Shown here one piece after another: positions 18,768 to 26,960 of a stretch of DNA of 64,000 bases. Numbering within the stretch: position 1 is the stretch's first letter; each line of letters starts with the position of its first letter. The stretch comes from Alsobacter metallidurans (lineage in GTDB: Bacteria > Pseudomonadota > Alphaproteobacteria > Rhizobiales > Beijerinckiaceae), in contig NZ_BMES01000002.1 of NCBI RefSeq assembly GCF_014636935.1, positions 62,001-126,000 on the forward strand, written 5' to 3'. Below the pieces are notes generated by a model, which was not told where the DNA came from, did no database searches, and saw nothing but the letters and a program-made list of their open reading frames with translations. Both the position numbers and the translations under genes were made by a program.

Positions 18768-19733
18768 TCACTTGACCTTGATGCGCGGATCAATGACCGC
18801 ATACAGGATGTCGACGACGAAGTTGACGACCACGAACATGAACGCGACGAACATCAGGTAGACGACGATCACCGGCCGATCGCCACGGTAGATCGAGTCG
18901 ACCAGCAGCTTGCCTATGCCGGGCCATGCGAAGATCGTCTCGGTCAGCGTCGCGAACGCGATGAGGTCGCCCATCATCAGCCCGAACACGGTCACCAGCG
19001 GGATCAGCGCATTCTTGAGCCCGTGCTTGAACAGCACGCCGCGCCGGTCCGCCCCCTTGGCGCGCGCGAACTTGATGTAGTCCTGCTTCATGACCTCCAT
19101 CATCTCGGCGCGGATGATGCGGATCAGGATCGCGAGCGTGCCGACCGAGAGCGTCAGCGCCGGCAGGATGAGATGGCGAAAGCCTTCCCAGCTCAGGAAG
19201 CTCACGCGCAGGCCAAACAGCTCCTGGGTCGGTCCCCGCCCCGAGGAGGGAACGAGCTGCAGCTTCACGGCGAAAACGTAGATCAGCACCATGCCAAGCC
19301 AGAAGCCCGGCAGCGAGATGCCGACCAGCGAGCCAGCCATCACGGCATGGCTGCTGGCCCGCTCCGGGCTCGCGCCGGCGTAGACGCCGAGCGGGATGGC
19401 GACCACGAGGGCGATCGCCATGGCGAGGATGACGATCTCGAGCGTGGCCGGCAGCCGTTCCAGGATCAGCTGCATGGCGGGCTGGCGGAACACGAAGGAG
19501 CGCCCGAAATCGCCCCGGACGAGGCTCGACAGGAAATGGCCGTATTGGACGAGATGGCTGTCGTTCAGGCCGAGCAGCCGGCGCGCCTGGGCGATCTGCT
19601 CCTCGGTCGCATCCAGCGGCACCATCATGTAGGTGGGGTCGCCCGTGAAGCTCATCATCACGAAAACGAGCACGGACACGGCCCAGAGGACCACGACGAT
19701 CTGGATCAATCGCTTGGTGAAGTAGCCGAACAC
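18768..19733 (-). CDS. ABC transporter permease (DppB-like)
   Basis: The 321-residue permease begins 'TKRLIQIVVVLWAVSVLVF', the typical DppB first helix. It has the EAA loop 'DYIKFARAKGADRRGVLFKH' and the 'ETIFAWPGIGKLLVDSI' C-terminal signature. The start codon is GTG at 19733. A 97-base gap separates it from the binding-protein gene upstream; the other transporter genes follow with overlaps or short gaps. Confidence 0.92.
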   Translation of the reverse strand: MFGYFTKRLIQIVVVLWAVSVLVFVMMSFTGDPTYMMVPLDATEEQIAQARRLLGLNDSHLVQYGHFLSSLVRGDFGRSFVFRQPAMQLILERLPATLEIVILAMAIALVVAIPLGVYAGASPERASSHAVMAGSLVGISLPGFWLGMVLIYVFAVKLQLVPSSGRGPTQELFGLRVSFLSWEGFRHLILPALTLSVGTLAILIRIIRAEMMEVMKQDYIKFARAKGADRRGVLFKHGLKNALIPLVTVFGLMMGDLIAFATLTETIFAWPGIGKLLVDSIYRGDRPVIVVYLMFVAFMFVVVNFVVDILYAVIDPRIKVK

Positions 19734-19830
19734 GATTGAGTACTCACGGGAGTGGCCGAACGGGCGGCGGCGGCGAACGGCGGGCCAATGCGGCCCGCCG
19801 GAAGACGATCAGATCACCGGCGAAACGACG

Positions 19831-21402
19831 TCAGTTTACGTCCATCTCGTAGGCCCAGATGAACTTGTCCATCCGCGGCACGACCTTGACGTTCTTCTTC
19901 GCCGCGTAAATGTCCTGCTCGTAATGGAGCGGGATCATCGGGATTTCGCGGGCCGCCACTTGGGTGGCTTCCTTCAGAAACGCGTCACGCTGCTTGATGT
20001 CGGCGGTGGCGTCGGCCTTGTCGATCCAGCTGTCGAATTCGTCGTTCGCAAAGGAGCCGCGGTTCGCCTGGCCGAACCCGGGCTTCTTGCCCCGGCTGTA
20101 CATCAGCGTGCTGTACATGTTCCCGGCGTCGCCTGAAGGCGTGTCCCACCCGCTCATGATGAAGCTCGACTTGTCCGACGGCACGCGAATGTAGCCGAAG
20201 AAGTTCGAGCGCGGCATCAGGTTGAGATTGAGCTTCACGTTGATGCGCGCCAGCATGCCGGCCAGCGCCTGCGCGATTGCGCCGTCGTTGACGTAGCGGT
20301 TGTTGGTGGTGTCGAGGGTCATCGCAAACCCTTTCTCGAAGCCCGCCTCCTTCATCAGCGCCTTCGCCTTCTCGACGTCGAAGGGATAGAGCTTGCGGAA
20401 GTCGAGACCGGGCACGTAGCCCAGGTGCGACGAGGGAACGTACTGCTCGCTGGGCGTCGCGAAGCCATTCATCACCACCGTCTTGATCGCCTCGACGTTG
20501 ATGGCGCGCACCAGCGCTTCGCGCACCCTGCGGTCGCGCATCGGGTTGGTCGGCAAGTCGATCGTCGGCGACTTCTCGCGCGTGTCGATCGCGATCACCA
20601 TGTTGAGCAGGCTGGGCCGCGTGACGACGTCGTAGGCTGCGTTGGCCTTCACGCTGGCGACGTCGCGCACCGACAGGTCCTGGATCACGTCGACGCCGCC
20701 CGTCAGCAGCGCTGCGGTGCGGGTGGCCGGGTTGGTGATCGGCTTGAACGTGACGGTGTCGATCTTCGGCTTTCCGCGCCAGTAATCGGCATGAGCCGTC
20801 ATCGAGAGGCGGTCTTCCTTGACCCATTCGGCGAGCTTGTAGGGACCGGTGCCCATGGGCTTCAGGCCCATCTGCTCGTCGCCCATCGCCTTGGTGTACT
20901 TCTCGTTGACGATCAGCACCTCCGCCAGCGCCATGTGCAGCACCGCATAGGGCTTGGGCGTCTTGATCTCCACCGTGTAATCATCGATGGCGCGTGACGA
21001 GGCGATGTTGGCGACGAGGTTCGACATCAGCGCCTTCTTCAGGCGCTCGAACGTGTAGACCACGTCGGAAGCCTTGAGTTCGTCGCCGTTGTGAAACTTG
21101 ACGCCCTTACGCAGCTTGAACACCCAGGTGGTGTCGTCCACGATCTGCCAGCTTTCCGCCAGCCCGGGCTCGAAGCCGAGCTCCGGCGTCCGCGACACCA
21201 GCGGGTCGTAGAAGTGGTAGAACATGATGTTGCCGGTGAGCTCGTTGGCCGCGTGCGGATCGAGGATCACGGCGTCCGCGGTCAGCGCTATCGTGAGGGA
21301 CTTGCCCTGCGCGTGAGCGGCTCCGGAAAGCGCCACGCCGCTCATCAGGGCGAGGGCGAAAAGATTGCGGCGCGTCAAGCCCGCGAGGCCGTTCTTCATC
21401 AT
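19831..21402 (-). CDS. family 5 ABC transporter solute-binding protein, exported
   Basis: The 523-residue protein has an N-terminal signal with twin arginines ('TRRNLF' before a hydrophobic stretch ending 'SGAAHAQ'), so Tat export is possible. Mature motifs are those of SBP_bac_5: 'LTADAVILDPHAANELTGN', 'WVFKLRKGVKFHNGDE', 'MGTGPYKLAEW' and 'REIPMIPLHYEQDIY'. GGGAG precedes the ATG pair at 21402/21399. It is the periplasmic receptor for the DppBCDF-like importer. Family 5 receptors bind peptides but also opines, nickel chelates and small amides; the hydantoinase operon next door suggests a cyclic or acylated amino-acid derivative. Confidence 0.92.
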   Translation of the reverse strand: MMKNGLAGLTRRNLFALALMSGVALSGAAHAQGKSLTIALTADAVILDPHAANELTGNIMFYHFYDPLVSRTPELGFEPGLAESWQIVDDTTWVFKLRKGVKFHNGDELKASDVVYTFERLKKALMSNLVANIASSRAIDDYTVEIKTPKPYAVLHMALAEVLIVNEKYTKAMGDEQMGLKPMGTGPYKLAEWVKEDRLSMTAHADYWRGKPKIDTVTFKPITNPATRTAALLTGGVDVIQDLSVRDVASVKANAAYDVVTRPSLLNMVIAIDTREKSPTIDLPTNPMRDRRVREALVRAINVEAIKTVVMNGFATPSEQYVPSSHLGYVPGLDFRKLYPFDVEKAKALMKEAGFEKGFAMTLDTTNNRYVNDGAIAQALAGMLARINVKLNLNLMPRSNFFGYIRVPSDKSSFIMSGWDTPSGDAGNMYSTLMYSRGKKPGFGQANRGSFANDEFDSWIDKADATADIKQRDAFLKEATQVAAREIPMIPLHYEQDIYAAKKNVKVVPRMDKFIWAYEMDVN

Positions 21403-21447
21403 CTTATCGCTCCCCTGCGCATGGTTCGGACGTAGTCAGTGGCCCGC

Positions 21448-21840
21448 TCACTCGAGCGCGGACTGGATCTCGAGCTGGTACCCTTCCGGGTCGTCGAATA
21501 CGAAGGCGCGGATCTTGAGTTGGGCGTTGCTGCGCGGTTCGCGCAGGCCGGAAGGTCCGACGCCCAGGATGTAAGCGTACCACGCGTCGACGTCGGCCAC
21601 GCGCATGCAAATCTGCACCGGCTTGATGTCGTTGGCGCGATGGCTGCCGCGGCTTTCGTCGACCAGCCCGATATAGCCGTTGGCCGTGACCTTGTAGATT
21701 TTCGACCAACCCTGGTCGATCTCCAGCGTGAGGCCGATCACGTCTTCGTAGAAGCGCATCGCGGCGGCTAGATCACGATAATAAAGAAAGGTGATCAGCT
21801 TTTCAGTCGCCGAGTGGGGCGGCCGGTCGGAATTTGTCAT
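21448..21840 (-). CDS. VOC/glyoxalase-family protein
   Basis: The 130-residue protein has the paired beta-alpha-beta-beta-beta units of the VOC fold: 'FLYYRDLAAAMRFYEDVIGL' at the start and 'ICMRVADVDAWYAYI' then 'RAFVFDDPEGYQLEIQS' at the end. Metal-binding Glu/His residues are plausible but their identity is uncertain. It is the first gene before the transporter operon, 45 bases upstream of the binding-protein gene, and probably shares its promoter. A role in processing the imported compound is likely but unspecified. Confidence 0.85.
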   Translation of the reverse strand: MTNSDRPPHSATEKLITFLYYRDLAAAMRFYEDVIGLTLEIDQGWSKIYKVTANGYIGLVDESRGSHRANDIKPVQICMRVADVDAWYAYILGVGPSGLREPRSNAQLKIRAFVFDDPEGYQLEIQSALE

Positions 21841-21901
21841 CGGTCAGCCCTTCTTCGTCGGAGCGAAGCGTCCAGAGCCCAAGCTCGTTGATTATGCCGA
21901 C

Positions 21902-21911
21902 GGTATACAAC
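21902..21911. promoter_or_regulatory. possible second GntR site (GGTATACAAC)
   Basis: A GTATAC core lies upstream of the VOC/transporter operon and of divergent aapJ. It shares the TATACA core with the operator at 11125-11134 and is followed by a short inverted repeat (ACACG, five bases, CGTGT). It could be bound by the same GntR protein, which would join transporter and hydantoinase control. The match is short and could be chance. Confidence 0.35.
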
Positions 21912-22088
21912 ACGTATTCCGTGTCAAGGCGAGGTCGTTGCAATCGCTCCGGAGCCGGCCGGGCCTGGCCAAAGAAACGCGTGAGAATACAGCGCACAAC
22001 ACGCGTCACACGAATTGTCGGGGCGTTGAACCTGCTATAGCGTCAACGACACAGCGGGGTGTTCAAGCCCTCTGCAGGGAGGATCTTC

Positions 22089-23126
22089 ATGAAGAATATC
22101 AAGCCGTTCAGGCTGGTCGCAGGCCTTGGCGTGGCGCTCGGTTTGGGGCTGTTGGCATCCGCGCCCGCGCAGGCGCAAGCCACGCTCGACGCCGTCAAAA
22201 AGCGCGGCAAGGTCTTGTGCGGCGTCTCGCCCGTTGCGGCCGGGTTCTCCTTCGCGGATGACAAGGGCGTGCGGCGCGGGTTCGACCAGGACGTCTGCCG
22301 CGCGGTGTCGGCCGCGGTATTCGGCGATCCGGACAAGGTCGAGTCAGTGCCTCTCAGCACCAATGTGCGCTTCCAGGGGCTGCAGTCCGGCGAGGTCGAC
22401 CTTCTCTCGCGCCAGACCACATGGACCTTCTCGCGCGACAATTCGCTCGGGCTCGATTTTGGACCGATCGTCTTCTACGACGGCCAGGGCATCATGGTTC
22501 CGGCCAAGCTCAACGTGAAGAGCGCGGGCGAACTCGGAAGCGCCGTGGTCTGCGTGCTGCCCGGCACCACCACGCAGCAAAACCTCGAAGACTACTTCCG
22601 GCCTCGGAACATCAAGTACGAGGCGGTCGTTTTCGAGAATTCGGACGAGTGGCGGAACGCCTACTTCACCGGCCGCTGCGACGCGATCACGACCGACCGC
22701 TCCGACCTCGCGTCCGTGCGCGCGGTGGCGCCCAATCCCAAGGATCACGTCATCCTGCCCGAGACGATCTCCAAGGAGCCGCTGGCGCCTGTCGTCCGGC
22801 AGAACGACGCGAACTGGCGCGACATCGTCACCTGGTCGTTCTTCGCCATGGTGGCGGCGGAAGAGTTGAAGATCACGCGCGCCAATGTCGACACCTTCCT
22901 GACCAGCAAGGATCCGGAGGTGCAGCGTTTGCTGGGCGTCAGCGGAGACCTCGGCAAGATGCTCGGGCTCGATGCGAAGTGGGCCTACAACGTGATCAAA
23001 GGCGTCGGCAACTATGCCGAGATGTTTGACCGCAACGTGGGACCCGACACCCCGATCGGTCTCACGCGCGGACCCAACAAGCTCTGGACCGAAGGCGGCC
23101 TGCTGTATTCGCCGCCGTTCCGGTAA
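22089..23126 (+). CDS. aapJ: general L-amino acid ABC transporter binding protein AapJ
   Basis: The 345-residue protein has a signal peptide ending 'APAQAQA' and the AapJ/BztA pattern: 'TLDAVKKRGKVLCGVSP', 'GFSFADDKGVRRGFDQDVCRA', 'LQSGEVDLLSRQTTWT', 'GRCDAITTDRSDLAS', 'ISKEPLAPVVRQND'. GGGAGG lies six bases before the ATG at 22089. It captures amino acids in the periplasm for the AapQM permeases encoded downstream. A strong hairpin separates it from aapQ, consistent with higher expression of the receptor. Confidence 0.93.
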   Translation: MKNIKPFRLVAGLGVALGLGLLASAPAQAQATLDAVKKRGKVLCGVSPVAAGFSFADDKGVRRGFDQDVCRAVSAAVFGDPDKVESVPLSTNVRFQGLQSGEVDLLSRQTTWTFSRDNSLGLDFGPIVFYDGQGIMVPAKLNVKSAGELGSAVVCVLPGTTTQQNLEDYFRPRNIKYEAVVFENSDEWRNAYFTGRCDAITTDRSDLASVRAVAPNPKDHVILPETISKEPLAPVVRQNDANWRDIVTWSFFAMVAAEELKITRANVDTFLTSKDPEVQRLLGVSGDLGKMLGLDAKWAYNVIKGVGNYAEMFDRNVGPDTPIGLTRGPNKLWTEGGLLYSPPFR

Positions 23127-23166
23127 GCCGTCCCGGAAGGCCTGATCAGGCCTTTGCGATCAAGCG

Positions 23167-23192
23167 GGCAGGCGGCACACATGCCGCCTGCC
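23167..23192 (+). other. intergenic hairpin between aapJ and aapQ
   Basis: A perfect 10-base stem, GGCAGGCGGC (23167-23176) and GCCGCCTGCC (23183-23192), encloses a six-base loop. No T-run follows, so it is not a classical terminator. Such stems after a binding-protein gene usually protect its mRNA 3' end so that the receptor is made in excess over the permeases. Confidence 0.65.
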
Positions 23193-23241
23193 GTCCCGTC
23201 CTGTCCATCCCCGCCCTGATGAGCCGAGCGAGCACGCCGCG

Positions 23242-24393
23242 ATGACGCGACTGTTCTACGACCTGCGTGTGCGCGCCATCCTGTACCAGGTGCTGGCGGT
23301 CGCGTTCGTCGCCAGCGTGGCGTGGTACTTGGCCGCGAACGTGTCGCAAAAGCTCGCTGAGCAGAACATCGTCACCGGCTTTGGCTTCCTGAGCCGCGAA
23401 GCCGGCTTTGTGATCAGTCCGAGCTTCATCGACTACAAGCCCACTGACAGTTTCGCCCGGGCGTTGCTGACCGGCATACTCAACACGATCTTCGTGTCTG
23501 CGCTCGCCGTTGTGTTCGCGACCATCCTCGGACTCATCGTCGGCGTCGCACGCCTGTCGGGCAATCCGTTGCTGAGGGCGCTGGCCTTCGTTTATGTCGA
23601 GGCGCTGCGCAACGTTCCGCTGCTGCTGTATCTTTTCCTTTGGTACGGGCTGATCGTCAATTTGCTGCCGCCCGTGCGTGAGGCCATCGAGCTGATGCCG
23701 CATGTGTTCGTCTCGAACAGCGGCGTCACCATCCCGGCGATGAACTGGACGCCGTCGCACACCAAGGTGCTGCTGGCTCTCATGGCCGGCGTGGTCCTGG
23801 CGATGACGGTCCGGCGGCGCATGGTCGCTCAGCGTGTCTCCACCGGCGTGGAGCGACGCATGTGGCCCTGGGTGCTGCTCGCCTTGCTGGGGCCGGCTCT
23901 TGTCGCCCTGCTGCTGTTTCGGCCCGAGATCACGATCGAGTACCCGGAGAAGGGGCGGTTCCGGCTCGCCGGCGGCGCGCATCTCAAGCCTGAGTTCACC
24001 GCTCTTCTGCTGGGCCTGACCCTCTCGGCCTCTGCGGGCATCGCCGAGACGGTGCGCTCCGGCATTCTCTCCGTGGGCAGGGGACAGTGGGACGCCACGA
24101 AGTCGCTCGGGCTGGATCGCGGCATGGCCCTGCGCCTCGTGGTTCTGCCGCAGGCGCTGCGGGTGATCATCCCGCCGCTGACCAGCGCCTATCTCAGCCT
24201 GTTCAAGAACTCCTCGCTCGCGACCGCCATCGGCTATCCCGACCTCGTCCTCGTGACCAACACGACCATGAACCAGACCGGTCAGGCGGTGGAAGGGATC
24301 GCGATCATGATGTTGGTCTACCTCAGCATTTCGATCACGATCTCGCTCTTCATGAACTGGTACAACGCCCGCGTCGCGCTGAAGGAGCGTTGA
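23242..24393 (+). CDS. aapQ: general L-amino acid ABC transporter permease AapQ
   Basis: This 383-residue permease of the His/Glu/Gln/Arg class has about eight helices. Typical AapQ/BztB segments are present: 'YLAANVSQKLAEQNIVTGFGFL' region, 'SFARALLTGILNTI', 'EALRNVPLLLYLFLWYGLI', and the EAA loop 'QWDATKSLGLDRGMALRLVVLPQALRV'. It forms the channel with AapM, which starts three bases downstream. Confidence 0.93.
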   Translation: MTRLFYDLRVRAILYQVLAVAFVASVAWYLAANVSQKLAEQNIVTGFGFLSREAGFVISPSFIDYKPTDSFARALLTGILNTIFVSALAVVFATILGLIVGVARLSGNPLLRALAFVYVEALRNVPLLLYLFLWYGLIVNLLPPVREAIELMPHVFVSNSGVTIPAMNWTPSHTKVLLALMAGVVLAMTVRRRMVAQRVSTGVERRMWPWVLLALLGPALVALLLFRPEITIEYPEKGRFRLAGGAHLKPEFTALLLGLTLSASAGIAETVRSGILSVGRGQWDATKSLGLDRGMALRLVVLPQALRVIIPPLTSAYLSLFKNSSLATAIGYPDLVLVTNTTMNQTGQAVEGIAIMMLVYLSISITISLFMNWYNARVALKER

Positions 24394-24396
24394 GCC

Positions 24397-25482
24397 ATGT
24401 CGCAGACCGAACTCATGGCGACCGCGCCGCCGCCCAGGCCCGGCTTCTTTCAACGCTCCGTTCAGCCGCTCTTCGGCACGCCGCTCAACGCGGTGATCAC
24501 GATCGTCTGCCTTTGGCTGTTCTGGATTGTCGCCAAGGCCGCCTGGGGATGGGCGGTGACGCGCGCCGTCGCGGAAGGTGGCGGCGCAATCTGCCGCGCC
24601 GGAAGCGGGATCTGCCTGCCGTTCCTGGCCGCCAAAGCGCGTTTCATGATCTTCGGCGTCTACCCCTATGACGAGCACTGGCGTCCTGCCCTCGCGATGT
24701 TGGTGTTCTTTGTCGCGATCGGCGTCTCGATGATCCCGCGGTTCTGGGGGCGTTGGCTCCTGGCCGTCTGGGCGTTCGCTCTGGTCGCCGGCATGGTGCT
24801 GATCGCCGGCGGCGCCTTCGGGCTGCGGCCGATCCCCACGACTCAGTGGAGCGGGCTGCCGCTCTCCTTCATTCTCACCGCCGTGGGGTTGGCGCTGGGT
24901 TTTCCGCTCGGCGTTGTGCTCGCGCTGGCGCGAGCGTCGAAGCTGCCGGCCATCCGCGTCATCGCGGTGTTCTTTATCGAGGTCATCCGCGGCGTGCCGC
25001 TGATCTCGATCCTGTTCATGGCCACCGTGATGCTGCCGTTGTTCATGCCGACCGGCGTGACCGTCGACAAGCTGCTCCGCGCCCAGGTCGCGATCATCAT
25101 CTTTGCGGGCGCCTATATCGCGGAAGCGGTGCGGGGCGGGCTCCAGGCCATTCCGCGCGGCCAGTACGAGGCTGCGGCGTCTCTGGGCCTGCACTACTGG
25201 CAGGCGATGCGGCTCATCGTGCTGCCGCCGGCCCTGAAGATTGTCATCCCGCCGCTGGTCAACATCTCGATCGGCTTCTTCCAGGACACGACACTCGTGA
25301 CGATCATCGGCCTGCTCGACTTCCTGTCGACGGTCCGCACCGCGATGCTGGACCCGGAATGGGTCGGCGCCGCCGTGCTGGAAGGCTATCTGTTCGCGGC
25401 CACGATCTACCTCGTGTTCTCGTACGGAATGGGAGCCTACAGCCGCTATCTCGAGCGCAGGCTGAGAACGGGGTTCGACTAG
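24397..25482 (+). CDS. aapM: general L-amino acid ABC transporter permease AapM
   Basis: The 361-residue permease has the AapM layout: N-terminal 'FGTPLNAVITIVCLWLFWIV', a central 'QWSGLPLSFILTAVGLALGFP', 'FFIEVIRGVPLISILF' and the EAA loop 'QYEAAASLGLHYWQAMRLIVLPPALK'. It forms the channel with AapQ. In rhizobia an ATPase gene aapP normally follows; here the next gene is a convergent FAD oxidase, so the ATPase must be encoded elsewhere. Confidence 0.93.
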   Translation: MSQTELMATAPPPRPGFFQRSVQPLFGTPLNAVITIVCLWLFWIVAKAAWGWAVTRAVAEGGGAICRAGSGICLPFLAAKARFMIFGVYPYDEHWRPALAMLVFFVAIGVSMIPRFWGRWLLAVWAFALVAGMVLIAGGAFGLRPIPTTQWSGLPLSFILTAVGLALGFPLGVVLALARASKLPAIRVIAVFFIEVIRGVPLISILFMATVMLPLFMPTGVTVDKLLRAQVAIIIFAGAYIAEAVRGGLQAIPRGQYEAAASLGLHYWQAMRLIVLPPALKIVIPPLVNISIGFFQDTTLVTIIGLLDFLSTVRTAMLDPEWVGAAVLEGYLFAATIYLVFSYGMGAYSRYLERRLRTGFD

Positions 25483-25498
25483 CGCCGCCCTTTGCGTC

Positions 25499-25517
25499 GC
25501 CGGCTGGATCAGCCGGC
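25499..25517. terminator. hairpin between convergent aapM and oxidase genes
   Basis: GCCGGCTG and CAGCCGGC form a perfect 8-base stem with a three-base loop, at the junction of the two convergent genes and partly inside the last codons of the oxidase. There is no clear T-run, so its terminator role is uncertain; a bidirectional 3' end is plausible. Confidence 0.45.
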
Positions 25518-26804
25518 TCGCGCCGCCCGGATTTCCTTGGCGAAATCCATGGCCTGGTAGGTCCAGTAGGTCATCTGCGCAACAGCGGCGCCGACCGGGC
25601 CGCCGGCCCAGTTCAGCCCGAACGGCGCGAAAAGCTTGTAGCGGTCGCTTGCGCCCAGGATGCCTTCGGCGACGACCCGCCCGCCGACGGCGGTCGTATT
25701 GAGGCCATGCCCGCCAAAGCCGAAGCAGTGCCAGACGTTTGGCGTGGTTTGCCCGATCATCGGCATGAGGTGGCGGGCATACGCCATCAGCCCCGACCAG
25801 GCTGCGTCGACGCCGATCCCCGCGAGGCTCGGATAGGTCGACACCATGGTGGCCCGCAGCATCTCGGCCAATCGCGCCGGCTCGCTCGTGCGCGTCGTGA
25901 TGCGCCCGCCCCAAAGGAGCCTGCGACCACCATCCACGATGCGGTAGTAGTCGCCAGCGCGCCGGTTATCGCTGATCGCGTAGGGCACGCCGATGACCTC
26001 GGCGATCCGCTCCGGGGCAGGCTCCGTCAGCAGCACATAGGTGGCGATCGGCAGCATCGCACGGCGCAAGCGCGGCGACACGTCCCCCGTATAGCCTCCC
26101 GTCGCGAACACCACGTCACGCGCCTGGATCCGCCCGCCGGACGTCTGCAGCACCTTGGTCGCGCCATCCAGGTCTGCGCCGGTCACCGGCGAGCCTTCGA
26201 AGATCCGCGCGCCCAGCGCTTCGCAACCGGAAGCCAGGGACAGCGCATAATCGAGCGGATGAAAATGGAACGCCTGCGGATCGAACAGCGCTTCGTGATA
26301 CTTGGTCGATCGGAGCACGCCGCGAACCTGCTCGCGATCACGTAATTCCAGCGCGTAGCCGAAGTCGCGGGCCATCTGCTCCTGCCGCGCCTTCAGGGCC
26401 GGGGCGGCGGCATGGCGCATCACGCTCAGCTTGCCGTAGGTCGCGACATTGTCGGTCGAGCCCAAAGCGGAGAGGCTGTCCTCGACGATCCGGACGCCTT
26501 CGATCGAGAGCCGATACAACTCGTGCGCCGCCTCCCGGCCGGCCATCAGCGCGATATGGGAGAGGCTCGTGGCGTAGCCAGGCCCGACGAAGCCGCCATT
26601 GCGGCCCGACGCTCCCCAGCCGATGCGCTGGGCCTCCAGAATGGCGACGCTCCGACCGGCGCGGACCAGTTCGATCGCGGCGGTCAGCCCCGCAAGCCCG
26701 CCCCCAACGATCGCCACGTCGACGTCGACGACCCCGGTCAAACGCGGCCGCAACGACGACGGACGACGCGTGCGGGAGTAGTAGGAATCAATGTATTCGG
26801 TCAT
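25509..26804 (-). CDS. FAD-dependent amine/amino-acid oxidase (DadA/OrdL-like)
   Basis: About 431 residues. It has an N-terminal dinucleotide-binding motif 'VAIVGGGLAGLTAAIELVR', 'GWGASGRNGGFVGPG' (the DAO/PuuB 'GASGRNGG' motif), 'VVFATGGYTG' and a C-terminal 'CFGFGGHGLNTTAVGGRVVAE'. This matches gamma-glutamylputrescine oxidase/OrdL-like members of the DAO family, which oxidise a C-N bond with FAD. The ATG at 26804 gives the natural N-terminus 'TEYIDSYYSRT'; the frame is open to 26825. It is divergent from the first amidohydrolase, which suggests shared control in catabolism of an amine or amide. Confidence 0.88.
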   Translation of the reverse strand: MTEYIDSYYSRTRRPSSLRPRLTGVVDVDVAIVGGGLAGLTAAIELVRAGRSVAILEAQRIGWGASGRNGGFVGPGYATSLSHIALMAGREAAHELYRLSIEGVRIVEDSLSALGSTDNVATYGKLSVMRHAAAPALKARQEQMARDFGYALELRDREQVRGVLRSTKYHEALFDPQAFHFHPLDYALSLASGCEALGARIFEGSPVTGADLDGATKVLQTSGGRIQARDVVFATGGYTGDVSPRLRRAMLPIATYVLLTEPAPERIAEVIGVPYAISDNRRAGDYYRIVDGGRRLLWGGRITTRTSEPARLAEMLRATMVSTYPSLAGIGVDAAWSGLMAYARHLMPMIGQTTPNVWHCFGFGGHGLNTTAVGGRVVAEGILGASDRYKLFAPFGLNWAGGPVGAAVAQMTYWTYQAMDFAKEIRAARAG

Positions 26805-26960
26805 AACACCACTATAGGTGCACATTGGCCGTCTCAGCCATGGGCGCCGCTGCGGGCGTGGGCTTGAAGCTCAGGGCCGAGCCCATGGCGAGCCGCCGCG
26901 GGCGTCCCGCAGGGCGGCGCCGCACTGGGTCTTTTCACACCATCGAACAACGGAACTCCG

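Noticed and set aside
23146-25914. 922-codon minus-strand open frame opposite aapQ/aapM
   Set aside because: Its product is almost wholly Arg, Asp, Gln, His and Gly without hydrophobic core, the mirror of hydrophobic permease codons.
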